Shown here in pieces: positions 44,773-53,806 of a stretch of DNA of 64,000 nt. The notes beneath the pieces are model-generated. The model saw only the letters and a program-made list of their open reading frames with translations, had not been told where the DNA came from and did not search any database. Made by a program: the position numbers and the translations under genes. The DNA is taken from the NCBI RefSeq assembly GCF_017873245.1, contig NZ_JAGGJY010000006.1:1-64000 (forward strand), in the 5' to 3' direction. Each line of letters begins with the position of its first letter. Positions within the stretch are counted from its first letter, which is position 1. This stretch comes from Clostridium tertium. GTDB lineage: Bacteria > Bacillota > Clostridia > Clostridiales > Clostridiaceae.

Positions 44773-47688
44773 ATGAGAAAAAGTAAGGAAACAACAAAAA
44801 AAATAATTGCATCAACATTAGTAGGAACCGTAATTGTTAGCAGTGCATTAACTAATGTCGTAAATGCAGAAACAACTAAAATTAGTACAAGTGGTATAGT
44901 TAATATGGAAAATGGAGATGTAGAGGGTATAATTGAATCTATTAGGCTAAAATGCAAGGAAGATTTAATTGGTGGTGAATTAATTGATGTAAATAATAAA
45001 ACTATAGCTAAGAAGATAGCGGGATATGTAAAACAAACCAAAACATATTTAGAATCCATGAATTTAGATGAAAATAATGATTACTTATGGGAAAATTTAA
45101 AAGATTACAAAGATAATCCAGCTAGAATAACATCAATGTTTAATAATATTGTGTCAATGTCTATGGCTTATAGTTTACCTAATGATACTTATTATAAAAA
45201 TGAGAAGTTGAAAGATAATATAATTTATGCATTAGAATGGATAAATAAAAATGCCTATAATAGTGAAATAGAACAATACGGAAACTGGTGGGACTGGATG
45301 ATCGGAGTACCTGCTAGATTAAATAATGTTGTTGTGTTGATGTATGATGATTTAACTGAAGATCAAATAACTAGATATATGGATGCAATACAAAAGTTTT
45401 TACCGAGTATTGAACCAGGAAGCAAATATCATACTGGAGCTAATTTAGCAGATGTATGTTTAAATAAATTACTTCAAGGTGTTAATGAAATGGATCCAGA
45501 AAAAATAAAAGAAGCCTCAGAAGATATATCAGGTGTTTTTGACTATGTAACTAGTGGAGATGGATTTTATCCAGATGGTTCTTATGTTCAACATGGAATT
45601 GTTGCCTATACTGGGTCATATGGAAACGTTCTTATAGATAAAATATCAAATGTAATGTTTTTACTAGAGGGGACTCCATGGAAAATTGAAGCTGAAAGTA
45701 AAAATAATATATATAATTGGATATTTGAAAGTTTTGATCCGATTATATATAAAGGCTATGTTATGGATATGGTTAGAGGAAGGTCTATATCTAGATATAA
45801 CGGAAATGGATATATTCAAGCAGCTGGAATTATTGAAGGCATGATTAAAATATCAATGATTTCGGAAGAAGATATGGCAAACAAAATACAAGCATTAGTA
45901 AAACAATGGGCTATTGAAGCAGATGATGTAATAGATTTTGGAGAAAAGTTTAAATCAATAAATGTAATAGATAAATACTATGAAATGATGAATAATGAAG
46001 TTATTACTCAATCTTTACAAGGTGCAGCTCACTATTCCCTAAATATGATGGATAAGACTGTTCATGAAAGAGAGGGGTATGCATTAGCTATTTCAAGAAG
46101 CTCAAGCAGAATAAGTAAATATGAATTTATGAACAAGGAAAATTTAAAACCTTGGTTTCAAGGAGATGGGATGACTTATCTTTATAATGATGATTTAACT
46201 CAATTCTCAGATGACTTTTGGTCAACAATAGATCCATATAGAATGCCAGGAACAACAATTGATACGAGAAAGAGAGCAGATAAGGAGATTCTTCCAGATA
46301 TAGATGCAGGTTCACCGCTACAAGATGAAGTTTATTATGAACTAGGAAATAGTAGTTGGTCTGGTGGAACTAAACTAGGTAACTATGGTGTATCAGGTAT
46401 GCAAATAGATAATAAGTATGACTCTTTGAAAGCAAATAAATCTTGGTTTATGTTTGATGATGAGATTGTTGCATTAGGTTCAGGAATAACTAATCCGGAA
46501 GAATTCAATACAGAAACAATAGTTGAAAATAGAAAAATAAGAAAAGATGGAAGTAATAAACTTATTGTTGATGGAGAAGAAAAGGTACAATCACTAGGAG
46601 ATAATGATAATGTTAAAAATGCAGAATGGGCATATTTAGAAGGAAATGTAGAGGGGACAGGTATTGGGTATTATTTCCCAAATGGAGCTGATATAAATTT
46701 ATTAAGAGATAATAGAGAAGGCAATTGGTTTAATATAAATGCTTCCAATTCAGCAGCAGATAAAACAGTTACAAACAACTATTTAACTATGTATATAGAC
46801 CATGGTGCTAATATAGAAAATAAAGGATATAGTTATATATTATTGCCTAATAAATCATCAGAAGAAGTAGAGGATTATGCTAATAATTCAAATATTCAAA
46901 TAGTAAAAAATGATGAGATTGCTCACGGAGTTAAGCATACGAAATTAAAGATGGAAGGGGCAAATTTTTGGATAGATGGTAAAAATACATCAGGATCTAT
47001 AACATCATCAGGAAAAGCATCAGTTATGATAAAAGAAAATGATGATAATACATTAACAATATCAGTTTCTGATCCAACATTTGAAGGAGAAAGCCTATCA
47101 ATAGAGATTGCAAAATCAGCAACTAAATTAGTAAAATCAGATAGCCAAATTTCGAATGTAAGTTTAAATGATAAAAAGATAGCCTTTGATGTAAATACTT
47201 CTGGTGCAATGGGTGCAAGTTTTGAATTAACAGTAGAGTTAGGAGAACCTTTAAATGAGGATGAAACAGAGGCAGAAGTTATAAATGAAGCTCCTATAAT
47301 TTATGGAGAAGATGTAAAACTATATATTGGAGATACATGGGATAAAAGTCTTCACAAAATAATGGCATCAGATAAAGAAGATGGGGATTTAAGTGAAGCT
47401 ATTAAGATTAAAGAAAATAATATTAAGTTAGATGATAGCTTTAAAGCTATTGAAAAGGGAGAGTATAAAGTAGTATTTGAAGTTACTGATAGCAAGGGTG
47501 CTAAAGCAGAAAAGGAATTTACTGTAATAGTAGATGCGAAAAAAGAAGGTTCAAGTAATTCAAATGACGAAAATAATTCAATAAATTTACCTAATACTGG
47601 AGCCATTATAGGTGGAACTACTTTAGTAGGAATAGGTGGAGTACTAACATTATTAGGAGCATCAATGTTTAAAAAAAGAAAAAAATAA
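44773..47688 (+). CDS. Cell-wall-anchored polysaccharide lyase family 8 (hyaluronate/chondroitin lyase)
   Basis: Depolymerises host hyaluronan or chondroitin by beta-elimination at the cell surface, giving unsaturated disaccharides. Counted from ATG 44773 (nine bases after GAGGGGG), it has a signal peptide (1-32), the PL8 alpha/alpha-barrel with GNWWDWMIGVPARLNN, catalytic N224 in TGAN, H274 in YVQH and Y283 in YTGSYG. The N-H and H-Y spacings (50 and 9) equal those of pneumococcal hyaluronate lyase. Beta-sandwich domains and an Ig-like DUF5011-type domain (about 835-920) follow, then LPNTG (939-943), a membrane span and KKRKK. The frame is open to an upstream ATG at 44755 that overlaps the ribosome site. 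Confidence 0.93.
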   Translation: MRKSKETTKKIIASTLVGTVIVSSALTNVVNAETTKISTSGIVNMENGDVEGIIESIRLKCKEDLIGGELIDVNNKTIAKKIAGYVKQTKTYLESMNLDENNDYLWENLKDYKDNPARITSMFNNIVSMSMAYSLPNDTYYKNEKLKDNIIYALEWINKNAYNSEIEQYGNWWDWMIGVPARLNNVVVLMYDDLTEDQITRYMDAIQKFLPSIEPGSKYHTGANLADVCLNKLLQGVNEMDPEKIKEASEDISGVFDYVTSGDGFYPDGSYVQHGIVAYTGSYGNVLIDKISNVMFLLEGTPWKIEAESKNNIYNWIFESFDPIIYKGYVMDMVRGRSISRYNGNGYIQAAGIIEGMIKISMISEEDMANKIQALVKQWAIEADDVIDFGEKFKSINVIDKYYEMMNNEVITQSLQGAAHYSLNMMDKTVHEREGYALAISRSSSRISKYEFMNKENLKPWFQGDGMTYLYNDDLTQFSDDFWSTIDPYRMPGTTIDTRKRADKEILPDIDAGSPLQDEVYYELGNSSWSGGTKLGNYGVSGMQIDNKYDSLKANKSWFMFDDEIVALGSGITNPEEFNTETIVENRKIRKDGSNKLIVDGEEKVQSLGDNDNVKNAEWAYLEGNVEGTGIGYYFPNGADINLLRDNREGNWFNINASNSAADKTVTNNYLTMYIDHGANIENKGYSYILLPNKSSEEVEDYANNSNIQIVKNDEIAHGVKHTKLKMEGANFWIDGKNTSGSITSSGKASVMIKENDDNTLTISVSDPTFEGESLSIEIAKSATKLVKSDSQISNVSLNDKKIAFDVNTSGAMGASFELTVELGEPLNEDETEAEVINEAPIIYGEDVKLYIGDTWDKSLHKIMASDKEDGDLSEAIKIKENNIKLDDSFKAIEKGEYKVVFEVTDSKGAKAEKEFTVIVDAKKEGSSNSNDENNSINLPNTGAIIGGTTLVGIGGVLTLLGASMFKKRKK

Positions 47689-47772
47689 ATTTAAAACTGT
47701 GAAAAATACAAAATAATACTAATAGATATATTTTGGATTTTATAAAAAAATATAAATGGAGGATATGAATAT

Positions 47773-48393
47773 ATGAATAAGAAAGAAGTAAAAGAATTAA
47801 TGAAGGGACAATTAATTGCAGTAATTAGGGGTAATGATATAGATGAAGCAAAGCTTATTTGTAAAACTCTTGTAGAATCTGGAATTACATCGTTAGAAAT
47901 TACATTTAGTCTTCCAAAGGCAGAAAAATTAATTTGTGATTTAAAAAAAGAATTTTCAAATGCACTTATAGGAGCAGGAACAGTATTATCTAAGGAACAA
48001 GCAAAACTTGCAATAGATAATGGAGCAGACTTTATAGTATCTCCTTGTATTGTAGAGGAAGTAGGAGTGTATTGTAGAGAAAAAGATATATTTTGTTCAA
48101 TGGGAGCTGCAACGCCTACAGAAGTTTATAATTCATATTTAGCTGGTAGTGATGTTGTTAAATTATTTCCAGGAGACTGTATTTCAATGAAAATGATTAA
48201 GGGAATTAAAGCACCAATGCCATTCATTGAAATGATGCCAACTGGTGGAGTTGATGATATGAACGTAAAAGAGTGGTTTAAAAATGGTGCATATGCTACA
48301 GGATTTGGTGGATATTTAACTAAAGGAATAAATGCATCTAATCTTGATATATTAAAAGAACGTTGCGAAAAGCTAATACAAGCTACTAAATAA
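47773..48393 (+). CDS. kdgA: 2-keto-3-deoxy-6-phosphogluconate aldolase
   Basis: Splits KDPG into pyruvate and glyceraldehyde-3-phosphate, the last step for the uronate half of the disaccharides. It is a class I aldolase TIM barrel of 206 residues with LEITFSLPKAE, GAGTVLSKEQ, the Schiff-base lysine K130 in DVVKLFPGD and MMPTGGVDD. It lies 84 bases after the lyase gene and 66 before the KDG kinase gene, all in one direction; no terminator is seen between lyase and aldolase, so they may be co-transcribed. Confidence 0.92.
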   Translation: MNKKEVKELMKGQLIAVIRGNDIDEAKLICKTLVESGITSLEITFSLPKAEKLICDLKKEFSNALIGAGTVLSKEQAKLAIDNGADFIVSPCIVEEVGVYCREKDIFCSMGAATPTEVYNSYLAGSDVVKLFPGDCISMKMIKGIKAPMPFIEMMPTGGVDDMNVKEWFKNGAYATGFGGYLTKGINASNLDILKERCEKLIQATK

Positions 48394-48459
48394 AAATTTA
48401 AGAGAAAAAATTAATAATATAGTTTATATTATTAAGGATATTAGGGAGAAAATTATAAT

Positions 48460-49401
48460 ATGAGTAAAGTACTATTATTTGGAGAACCAATGGCGCTTTT
48501 TACAGCTAAAGTAGAAGGAGACTTAGAGAGTGTAAATTTATTTGAAAAATCAGTAGCAGGTGCAGAACTTAATGTTTGTACAGGTCTTGTAAGGTTAGGG
48601 CATACAGCTTCATATATCACAAGATTGGGAAATGATCCATTAGGTTTATATATTAAAAAATTTATTAATAAAGAGAAAATAGGGACAGAGTTTATAACTT
48701 TTGACACCTTAAATAAAACAGGACTGATGTTTAAAAGTAAAGTTTCAAATGGAGATCCTGTAACAGCATATTACAGAAAAGGATCGGCATTTTCAAACAT
48801 TACTTCAGAAGATATTGATAAGGTAAGTTTTGATGGAGTTGAACTTCTTCATGTAACTGGAATCCCCCCTGCATTATCATTAAGTTGCAGGGAAGCTACA
48901 TATCGTTTGATGGAAAGAGCAAAAGAAAAAGGGGTTTATATAACCTTTGATCCGAATTTAAGGCCAGCTTTATGGGAAAGTGAAGAAGTTATGGTTAGTG
49001 TTATAAATGATTTAGCAAAAAAATGTGATTTAATATTGCCTGGTGTAGCAGAAGGCTTGGTGTTAACTGGAAGTGGAGATGTAGAAAAAATAGCTGATTT
49101 TTATCAAAATCTTGGCATCAAGGAAGTTATTATTAAAAATGGTAGCAAGGGAGCTTATATTAGAAGTGGAAATGAGAGCTTTGAACAACCTGGATTTAAA
49201 GTTGAAAAAGTAGTAGATACCGTAGGGGCAGGAGATGGCTTTGCGGCAGGAGTGTTAAGTGGAAAATTAGAAGGATTGTCAATTAGAGAGTGTGCAATAA
49301 GAGGGAATGCAATTGGTGCGATTCAAGTTACATACTCTAGTGATAATGAGGGTTTACCTACACAAGACGAGTTGAAAAAATTTATAGAAAAAAGAATATA
49401 A
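48460..49401 (+). CDS. kdgK: 2-keto-3-deoxygluconate kinase (PfkB family)
   Basis: Phosphorylates KDG to KDPG. It is a ribokinase-like protein of 313 residues with GEPMALF near the N-terminus, the substrate-loop AGAELNVCTGLVRLG, TFDPNLRPALW, IKNGSKGAYI and the anion-hole/catalytic motif DTVGAGDGFAAGV (D259). FDPNLRP is typical of KDG kinases. It is the last gene before a strong terminator and directly precedes the kduI operon, which makes its substrate. Confidence 0.92.
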   Translation: MSKVLLFGEPMALFTAKVEGDLESVNLFEKSVAGAELNVCTGLVRLGHTASYITRLGNDPLGLYIKKFINKEKIGTEFITFDTLNKTGLMFKSKVSNGDPVTAYYRKGSAFSNITSEDIDKVSFDGVELLHVTGIPPALSLSCREATYRLMERAKEKGVYITFDPNLRPALWESEEVMVSVINDLAKKCDLILPGVAEGLVLTGSGDVEKIADFYQNLGIKEVIIKNGSKGAYIRSGNESFEQPGFKVEKVVDTVGAGDGFAAGVLSGKLEGLSIRECAIRGNAIGAIQVTYSSDNEGLPTQDELKKFIEKRI

Positions 49402-49410
49402 ATAAATGAG

Positions 49411-49441
49411 AAAAAGGGAGATTTGATATCTCCTTTTTTTA
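49411..49441 (+). terminator. Terminator after kdgK
   Basis: GGAGAT (49417-49422) and ATCTCC (49428-49433) form the core, extended by A-rich/T-rich flanks and ending in eight T residues. Confidence 0.85.
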
Positions 49442-49465
49442 TTTGAGAAAGTTTTCAGAAACTTA

Positions 49466-49494
49466 TTGACTACGGTTACAAATGGTAGTAATAT
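49466..49494 (+). promoter_or_regulatory. Promoter of the kduI-kduD operon
   Basis: TTGACT (49466-49471), a 17-base spacer and TAATAT (49489-49494) form a good vegetative promoter. The operator palindrome lies about 18 bases downstream, where a bound repressor would block the initially transcribed region. Confidence 0.7.
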
Positions 49495-49511
49495 AATATT
49501 AACATCTTAAT

Positions 49512-49529
49512 GTGTTAACTGGTTAACAC
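49512..49529. promoter_or_regulatory. GntR-type operator palindrome before kduI
   Basis: GTGTTAAC-TG-GTTAACAC is a perfect inverted repeat with a two-base centre. It is the best of three similar sites in the locus (others at 44694-44707 and 51255-51268), each just ahead of a transcription unit. Confidence 0.75.
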
Positions 49530-49548
49530 GAAGAAAGGAGTGTTTTAG

Positions 49549-50379
49549 ATGGAAACTAGATATGCACATAGCCCTAAGGATATAGAGCATTATTCAACAG
49601 AGGAATTACGTAGTGAATTTTTACAACAAAGAATATTTGTGCCTGGTAAAGTTTGTTTAACTTATTTACATTACGATCGTCAAATATTTGGAGGTGTAAC
49701 ACCTGAGGACAAGCCTTTGGAAATAGTTCTTTCAAAAGAGCTTGGAGTAGATTATTTCTTAGAACGTCGTGAACTTGGGATTATTAATATAGGTGGTCCT
49801 GGAACAATTATCATTGATGGAAAAGAAGAAGAAATGAAAAAACAAGATGGATATTATATTGGAAAGGAAACAAAGCAAGTAATATTTAAATCTAATGATT
49901 TAAATAATTTAGCAAAGTTTTATGTTGTATCAACACCTGCACACCATAAATATCCAAATGTGAAAATAGCTATAGATAACATCACGCCAAGGGTCGTTGG
50001 TGAAGGTAAAACATTAAATAAGAGAAAAATATTCCAATACATTCATCCAAATATATGTGAAAGTTGTCAATTACAAATGGGATATACAATTCTTGAAGAA
50101 GGTAGCGCATGGAACACAATGCCATGTCATACTCATGAAAGACGTATGGAAACATATTTATATTTCGATATGAATGAAGACACAAAAGTTTTCCACCTAA
50201 TGGGAAAACCAGATGAAACTAAACATATTGTAGTAGGAAATGAAGAAGCTGTTATCTCCCCAAGTTGGTCAATACATTCAGGAGTAGGTACAAGCAATTA
50301 CACATTCATATGGGCAATGTGTGGAGAAAACATAACATATGATGATATGGATATGGTTTCTATGAATGATTTAAAATAA
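49549..50379 (+). CDS. kduI: 5-keto-4-deoxyuronate isomerase
   Basis: Isomerises 4-deoxy-L-threo-5-hexosulose uronate, made from the unsaturated uronic acid, to 2,5-diketo-3-deoxygluconate. It is a cupin protein of 276 residues, the usual KduI length, with RYAHSPKDIEHYSTEELR at the start and the zinc-binding PCHTHERRMETYLYF motif plus a later WSIHSGVG histidine. Streptococcal glycosaminoglycan loci use an RpiB-like DhuI at this step instead, so the use of KduI is a point of difference. First gene of its operon, with GntR palindrome and promoter directly upstream. Confidence 0.95.
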   Translation: METRYAHSPKDIEHYSTEELRSEFLQQRIFVPGKVCLTYLHYDRQIFGGVTPEDKPLEIVLSKELGVDYFLERRELGIINIGGPGTIIIDGKEEEMKKQDGYYIGKETKQVIFKSNDLNNLAKFYVVSTPAHHKYPNVKIAIDNITPRVVGEGKTLNKRKIFQYIHPNICESCQLQMGYTILEEGSAWNTMPCHTHERRMETYLYFDMNEDTKVFHLMGKPDETKHIVVGNEEAVISPSWSIHSGVGTSNYTFIWAMCGENITYDDMDMVSMNDLK

Positions 50380-50399
50380 AACGAGGAGGATTAAGTTTA

Positions 50400-51197
50400 A
50401 TGAATGATTTTAAGTTAGATAATTTCTCATTAAAAGGAAAGATAGCTTTAGTAACTGGAGCATCTTATGGAATAGGATATGCAATTGCATCAGGTTTATC
50501 AAAAGCAGGCGCTAAAATAGTTTTTAATGATATAAATCAAGAACTAGTTGATAAAGGATTAGCAGCATATAAGGCAGATGGAATAGAAGCAAAAGGGTAT
50601 GTATGCGATGTAACTGATGAAGATGCTGTACAAGCTTTAGTTAAAAGAATAGAAGAAGAAGTTGGAGTTATTGATATCTTAGTTAATAATGCTGGAATAA
50701 TCAAAAGAATTCCAATGATTGAAATGTCAGCAGCTGACTTTAGAAAAGTTATAGATGTAGATTTAAATGCACCATTTATTGTTTCTAAAGCAGTAATACC
50801 ATCTATGATTAAAAAAGGTCATGGAAAGATAATTAATATATGTTCCATGATGAGTGAGTTAGGTCGTGAAACTGTTAGTGCATATGCATCAGCAAAAGGT
50901 GGATTGAAAATGCTAACAAGAAATATATGTGCAGAATATGGTGAAAATAACATCCAATGTAATGGTATAGGACCTGGATATATTGAAACACCACAAACAG
51001 CACCTCTAAGAGTTGAAGGAAATCCGTTTAATGATTTCATTATTTCTAAAACACCAGCGGCTCGTTGGGGAAATACAGATGATTTAATTGGACCTACAGT
51101 ATTCCTAGCATCGGATGCTTCTAACTTTGTAAATGGACATATACTATATGTAGATGGAGGAATACTTGCTTCTATAGGAAAGCAACCAGAAGCATAA
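50400..51197 (+). CDS. kduD: 2-dehydro-3-deoxy-D-gluconate 5-dehydrogenase-type SDR
   Basis: NAD(P)H-dependent reduction of 2,5-diketo-3-deoxygluconate to KDG. It is a classical short-chain dehydrogenase with TGASYGIG cofactor loop, NNAGI, catalytic Y162 and K166 in SAYASAKGG, and the GIGPGYIETPQT segment typical of KduD/gluconate 5-dehydrogenase. It follows kduI by 20 bases with a GAGGAGG site. Gluconate dehydrogenase activity cannot be excluded by motif, but its neighbours KduI and KdgK settle the role. Confidence 0.9.
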   Translation: MNDFKLDNFSLKGKIALVTGASYGIGYAIASGLSKAGAKIVFNDINQELVDKGLAAYKADGIEAKGYVCDVTDEDAVQALVKRIEEEVGVIDILVNNAGIIKRIPMIEMSAADFRKVIDVDLNAPFIVSKAVIPSMIKKGHGKIINICSMMSELGRETVSAYASAKGGLKMLTRNICAEYGENNIQCNGIGPGYIETPQTAPLRVEGNPFNDFIISKTPAARWGNTDDLIGPTVFLASDASNFVNGHILYVDGGILASIGKQPEA

Positions 51198-51254
51198 AGA
51201 AAACAGAAATTATAATTATGTAAACTTGAATGCCGATATAATATGATATATTAT

Positions 51255-51268
51255 ATTAACATGTTATA
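51255..51268. promoter_or_regulatory. GntR-type operator before gntR
   Basis: ATTAAC-AT-GTTATA is a less perfect version of the GTTAAC-N2-GTTAAC repeat. It is 21 bases ahead of the regulator start, so the regulator probably represses itself and the genes behind it. Confidence 0.5.
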
Positions 51269-51288
51269 TTATTAAGGAGTTAAGAGTT

Positions 51289-52032
51289 ATGATTGCAAAA
51301 TATGAAATTATAAAACAAGACATTATTCAGATGATTGAAGAGAAAAAATTTAAACCAGGAGATAAAATTTATTCTGAAGGAGAGTTAAAAAAACTATACA
51401 ACGTAAGTAGCACAACAGTTGTTAGAGCTCTTCAAGATTTGGTTTTGAGTGGATACCTTATTAGAAAACAAGGAGAAGGCACATATGTAAGGAAAAATTT
51501 TAAGCATAGACGTGCTTTCTTCGATGAAGGTAGCCCAATAATTGAAGAGGTTAAGAATAAGTATTCTGAGCAAAGTATCGTAGAAAGTAAAAAAATGTTG
51601 TTGGTTAGAGAATTAGAAGATAAAGAAATTGCGGCAAAATTAAATGTTAAGTCAAATGAAATTTTAGTTCATTTTTGTCGTGTAAGTTTTATTAATGATA
51701 CTCCGTGGCAATTTCAAAATAGCTATATTCCAAAGAAATATTTAAAGAATTTTAACTACAAAGGTCTAAGTGAAAAAGATAGGCTGTCTGATGAGTTAAA
51801 TAAATCATTAGGAATAAATTTGATGACTTTACCAATGAAGCAAAAAATAAAAGTTGAATTTCCAATTAAGGAAAAGAGTGTATGCGAGGCTTTAGCTATT
51901 GATGAAAATATACCAGTTTATAAATCAGAAAGAATTACTTATTATCCTGCACAAATACCATTTGAATTTGTAAGAACCTATTTACATTATAAATTTTACT
52001 CTATAGAAATTCAAACTGAAGATAATGTCTAA
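51289..52032 (+). CDS. GntR/HutC-family regulator of glycosaminoglycan utilisation
   Basis: Probable repressor of the locus. Residues about 1-70 form the GntR winged helix (KPGDKIYSEGELKKLYNVSSTTVVRALQDLVLSGYLIRKQGEGTYV). Residues about 90-240 match the UTRA ligand-binding domain of the HutC subfamily (FINDTPWQFQNSYIPKKYL, ITYYPAQIPFEFVRTYLHYKFYSIEI). The inducer is probably an unsaturated disaccharide or its phosphate. Streptococcal loci of this kind use a LacI-type regulator (RegR), so the control differs. It leads the operon with the GH88 hydrolase, PTS and heparinase genes and sits next to one of three matching palindromes. Confidence 0.9.
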   Translation: MIAKYEIIKQDIIQMIEEKKFKPGDKIYSEGELKKLYNVSSTTVVRALQDLVLSGYLIRKQGEGTYVRKNFKHRRAFFDEGSPIIEEVKNKYSEQSIVESKKMLLVRELEDKEIAAKLNVKSNEILVHFCRVSFINDTPWQFQNSYIPKKYLKNFNYKGLSEKDRLSDELNKSLGINLMTLPMKQKIKVEFPIKEKSVCEALAIDENIPVYKSERITYYPAQIPFEFVRTYLHYKFYSIEIQTEDNV

Positions 52033-52063
52033 GTAAAAAGTAGACATTAAGGAGTTTTAAAAT

Positions 52064-53251
52064 ATGCGAAGTATTATAAAAGAACCGTTGATTCGTAGCG
52101 AACGTTATTTTAATTGTGGTTTTTTATCGAAAGAAACTATTGAAGAAGCATTAGATAAATGTATTAAAAAAATAGATAGAAATATAGAAATATTTGGAGA
52201 AAACTTTCCAACGCCAGCGACTAAAGATAATGCGTATGGTATTATGGATAATACTGAATGGACCAATGGATTCTGGACAGGAATTTTATGGTTAGCATAT
52301 GAATATACAAAAGATAATAAATACAGAGAATTAGCAGAAAAAAATGTTGAATCATTTTATAACAGAATTGCAAATAATATTGAAGTCGGTCATCATGACC
52401 TAGGATTTCTTTATATACCATCATGTGTTAGTGCTTATAAATTAACAGGAAACAAGATAGCATATGATGCAGCTATTATGGCTGCGGATGCCTTGATTAA
52501 ACGTTATCAAGAAAAGGGCGAATTTATTCAAGCTTGGGGTGAATTGGGAGCACGCGATAATTATAGATTAATTGTTGATTGTCTTTTAAATATACCTTTA
52601 TTATATTGGGCTACAGAGGTAACAGGAGAAGAAAATTACAGTAAAATTGCTAAGAAGCATTTTAAAACAACTATTGCAAATGCAGTAAGAGACAATGCTT
52701 CTGCATTCCACACATTTTACTTTGACCCAGTCACTGGAGATCCTGTTGGAGGTAAGACTAGACAAGGGTATTCAGATGATTCTAGTTGGGCGAGAGGTCA
52801 GGCTTGGTTAATATATGGAATAGCATTAAATTATTCCTATGATATTAATGAAGAAAATATAGATATTTTTGAAGCAGTATCAAATTATTTTATAAATAGA
52901 TTACCGGAAGATTATGTATGCTATTGGGATTTAATTTTTAATGATGGTTCTGGACAATCAAGAGATTCATCTTCGGCAGCTATAGCAGTTTGTGGATTTA
53001 ATTTAATGGATAAGTTTTTATCAGAAACTAATGAAATGAAAAATGTTTATAGATACATACAACATTCAATATTAGGTAGCTTAATAAAAAATTATACTGA
53101 TGATTTAACTGAGGGAGCTACAGCATTAATAAATCATGGGGTTTATTCTTGGCATTCAGGTAAAGGTGTAAATGAAGGTAATATTTGGGGGGACTATTTT
53201 TATATGGAAGCCTTAATTAGATTCTACAAGGATTGGAAAATGTATTGGTAA
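52064..53251 (+). CDS. ugl: Unsaturated glucuronyl hydrolase (GH88)
   Basis: Intracellular enzyme that hydrates the 4,5-double bond of the unsaturated uronic acid and so releases the amino sugar from lyase-produced disaccharides. It is an alpha6/alpha6-barrel of 395 residues without signal peptide. Family motifs include TEWTNGFWTGILWLAYE, HHDLGF with D112 and RLIVDCLLNIPLL with D172, the likely catalytic pair (equivalents of D88 and D149 in Bacillus UGL), and SSWARGQAWLIYG. It lies between the regulator and the PTS genes, as in the streptococcal loci. The substrate may arrive phosphorylated or sulfated. Confidence 0.93.
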   Translation: MRSIIKEPLIRSERYFNCGFLSKETIEEALDKCIKKIDRNIEIFGENFPTPATKDNAYGIMDNTEWTNGFWTGILWLAYEYTKDNKYRELAEKNVESFYNRIANNIEVGHHDLGFLYIPSCVSAYKLTGNKIAYDAAIMAADALIKRYQEKGEFIQAWGELGARDNYRLIVDCLLNIPLLYWATEVTGEENYSKIAKKHFKTTIANAVRDNASAFHTFYFDPVTGDPVGGKTRQGYSDDSSWARGQAWLIYGIALNYSYDINEENIDIFEAVSNYFINRLPEDYVCYWDLIFNDGSGQSRDSSSAAIAVCGFNLMDKFLSETNEMKNVYRYIQHSILGSLIKNYTDDLTEGATALINHGVYSWHSGKGVNEGNIWGDYFYMEALIRFYKDWKMYW

Positions 53252-53289
53252 AAAATAATATAATAATTTATTAAATGGGGGAGTTTATT

Positions 53290-53790
53290 ATGGAAAATAA
53301 ACCAAATATAAAAATGGTTCGTATTGATGAAAGATTAATACATGGACAAGGCCAATTATGGATTAAAAGTTTAGGAGTGAATTTAGTTATTGTTGCAAAT
53401 GATAAAGTATCGACAGATGCAATACAACAAACATTAATGAAAACAGTTATTCCTAAAGAAGTTGGTGTACGTTTTTGGACAATCGATAGAACTAACGAAG
53501 TAATTTGGAAAGCTGCTCCGCATCAAAATATATTCGTTGTTGTAAAGGATTGTAAGGATGCATTAAGATTAGCAGAAGGTGGGTTTCCTATTGAAAAATT
53601 AAATGTAGGTAATATACATGCTACTGCAGGTAAAGAAAAGGTTTCTCAATTTATTTACTTAGGTGAAGAAGATAAAGAAGCTTTACGTAAATTAAGAGAT
53701 AAATATAATGTTGAATTTAATACTAAGACATCACCTGTATCAAATGATGGTGTTCAAACAATAGAAGCATTAAATAAGGTATTAGAATAA
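53290..53790 (+). CDS. agaV: PTS mannose/N-acetylgalactosamine-family EIIB
   Basis: Phosphotransfer subunit of a mannose-class PTS that imports the glycosaminoglycan disaccharide. It is 166 residues long and begins with VRIDERLIHGQGQLW, in which H18 is the phosphorylated histidine; NVGNIHATAGKEKVSQ is typical of AgaV-like IIB. ATG 53290 is seven bases after GGGGGAG; the ATG at 53275 overlaps that site. It lies first of the four PTS genes, directly after the GH88 gene. The agaV-type name follows the streptococcal glycosaminoglycan loci. Confidence 0.9.
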   Translation: MENKPNIKMVRIDERLIHGQGQLWIKSLGVNLVIVANDKVSTDAIQQTLMKTVIPKEVGVRFWTIDRTNEVIWKAAPHQNIFVVVKDCKDALRLAEGGFPIEKLNVGNIHATAGKEKVSQFIYLGEEDKEALRKLRDKYNVEFNTKTSPVSNDGVQTIEALNKVLE

Positions 53791-53806
53791 AAAGGGAGGA
53801 ATAAAA

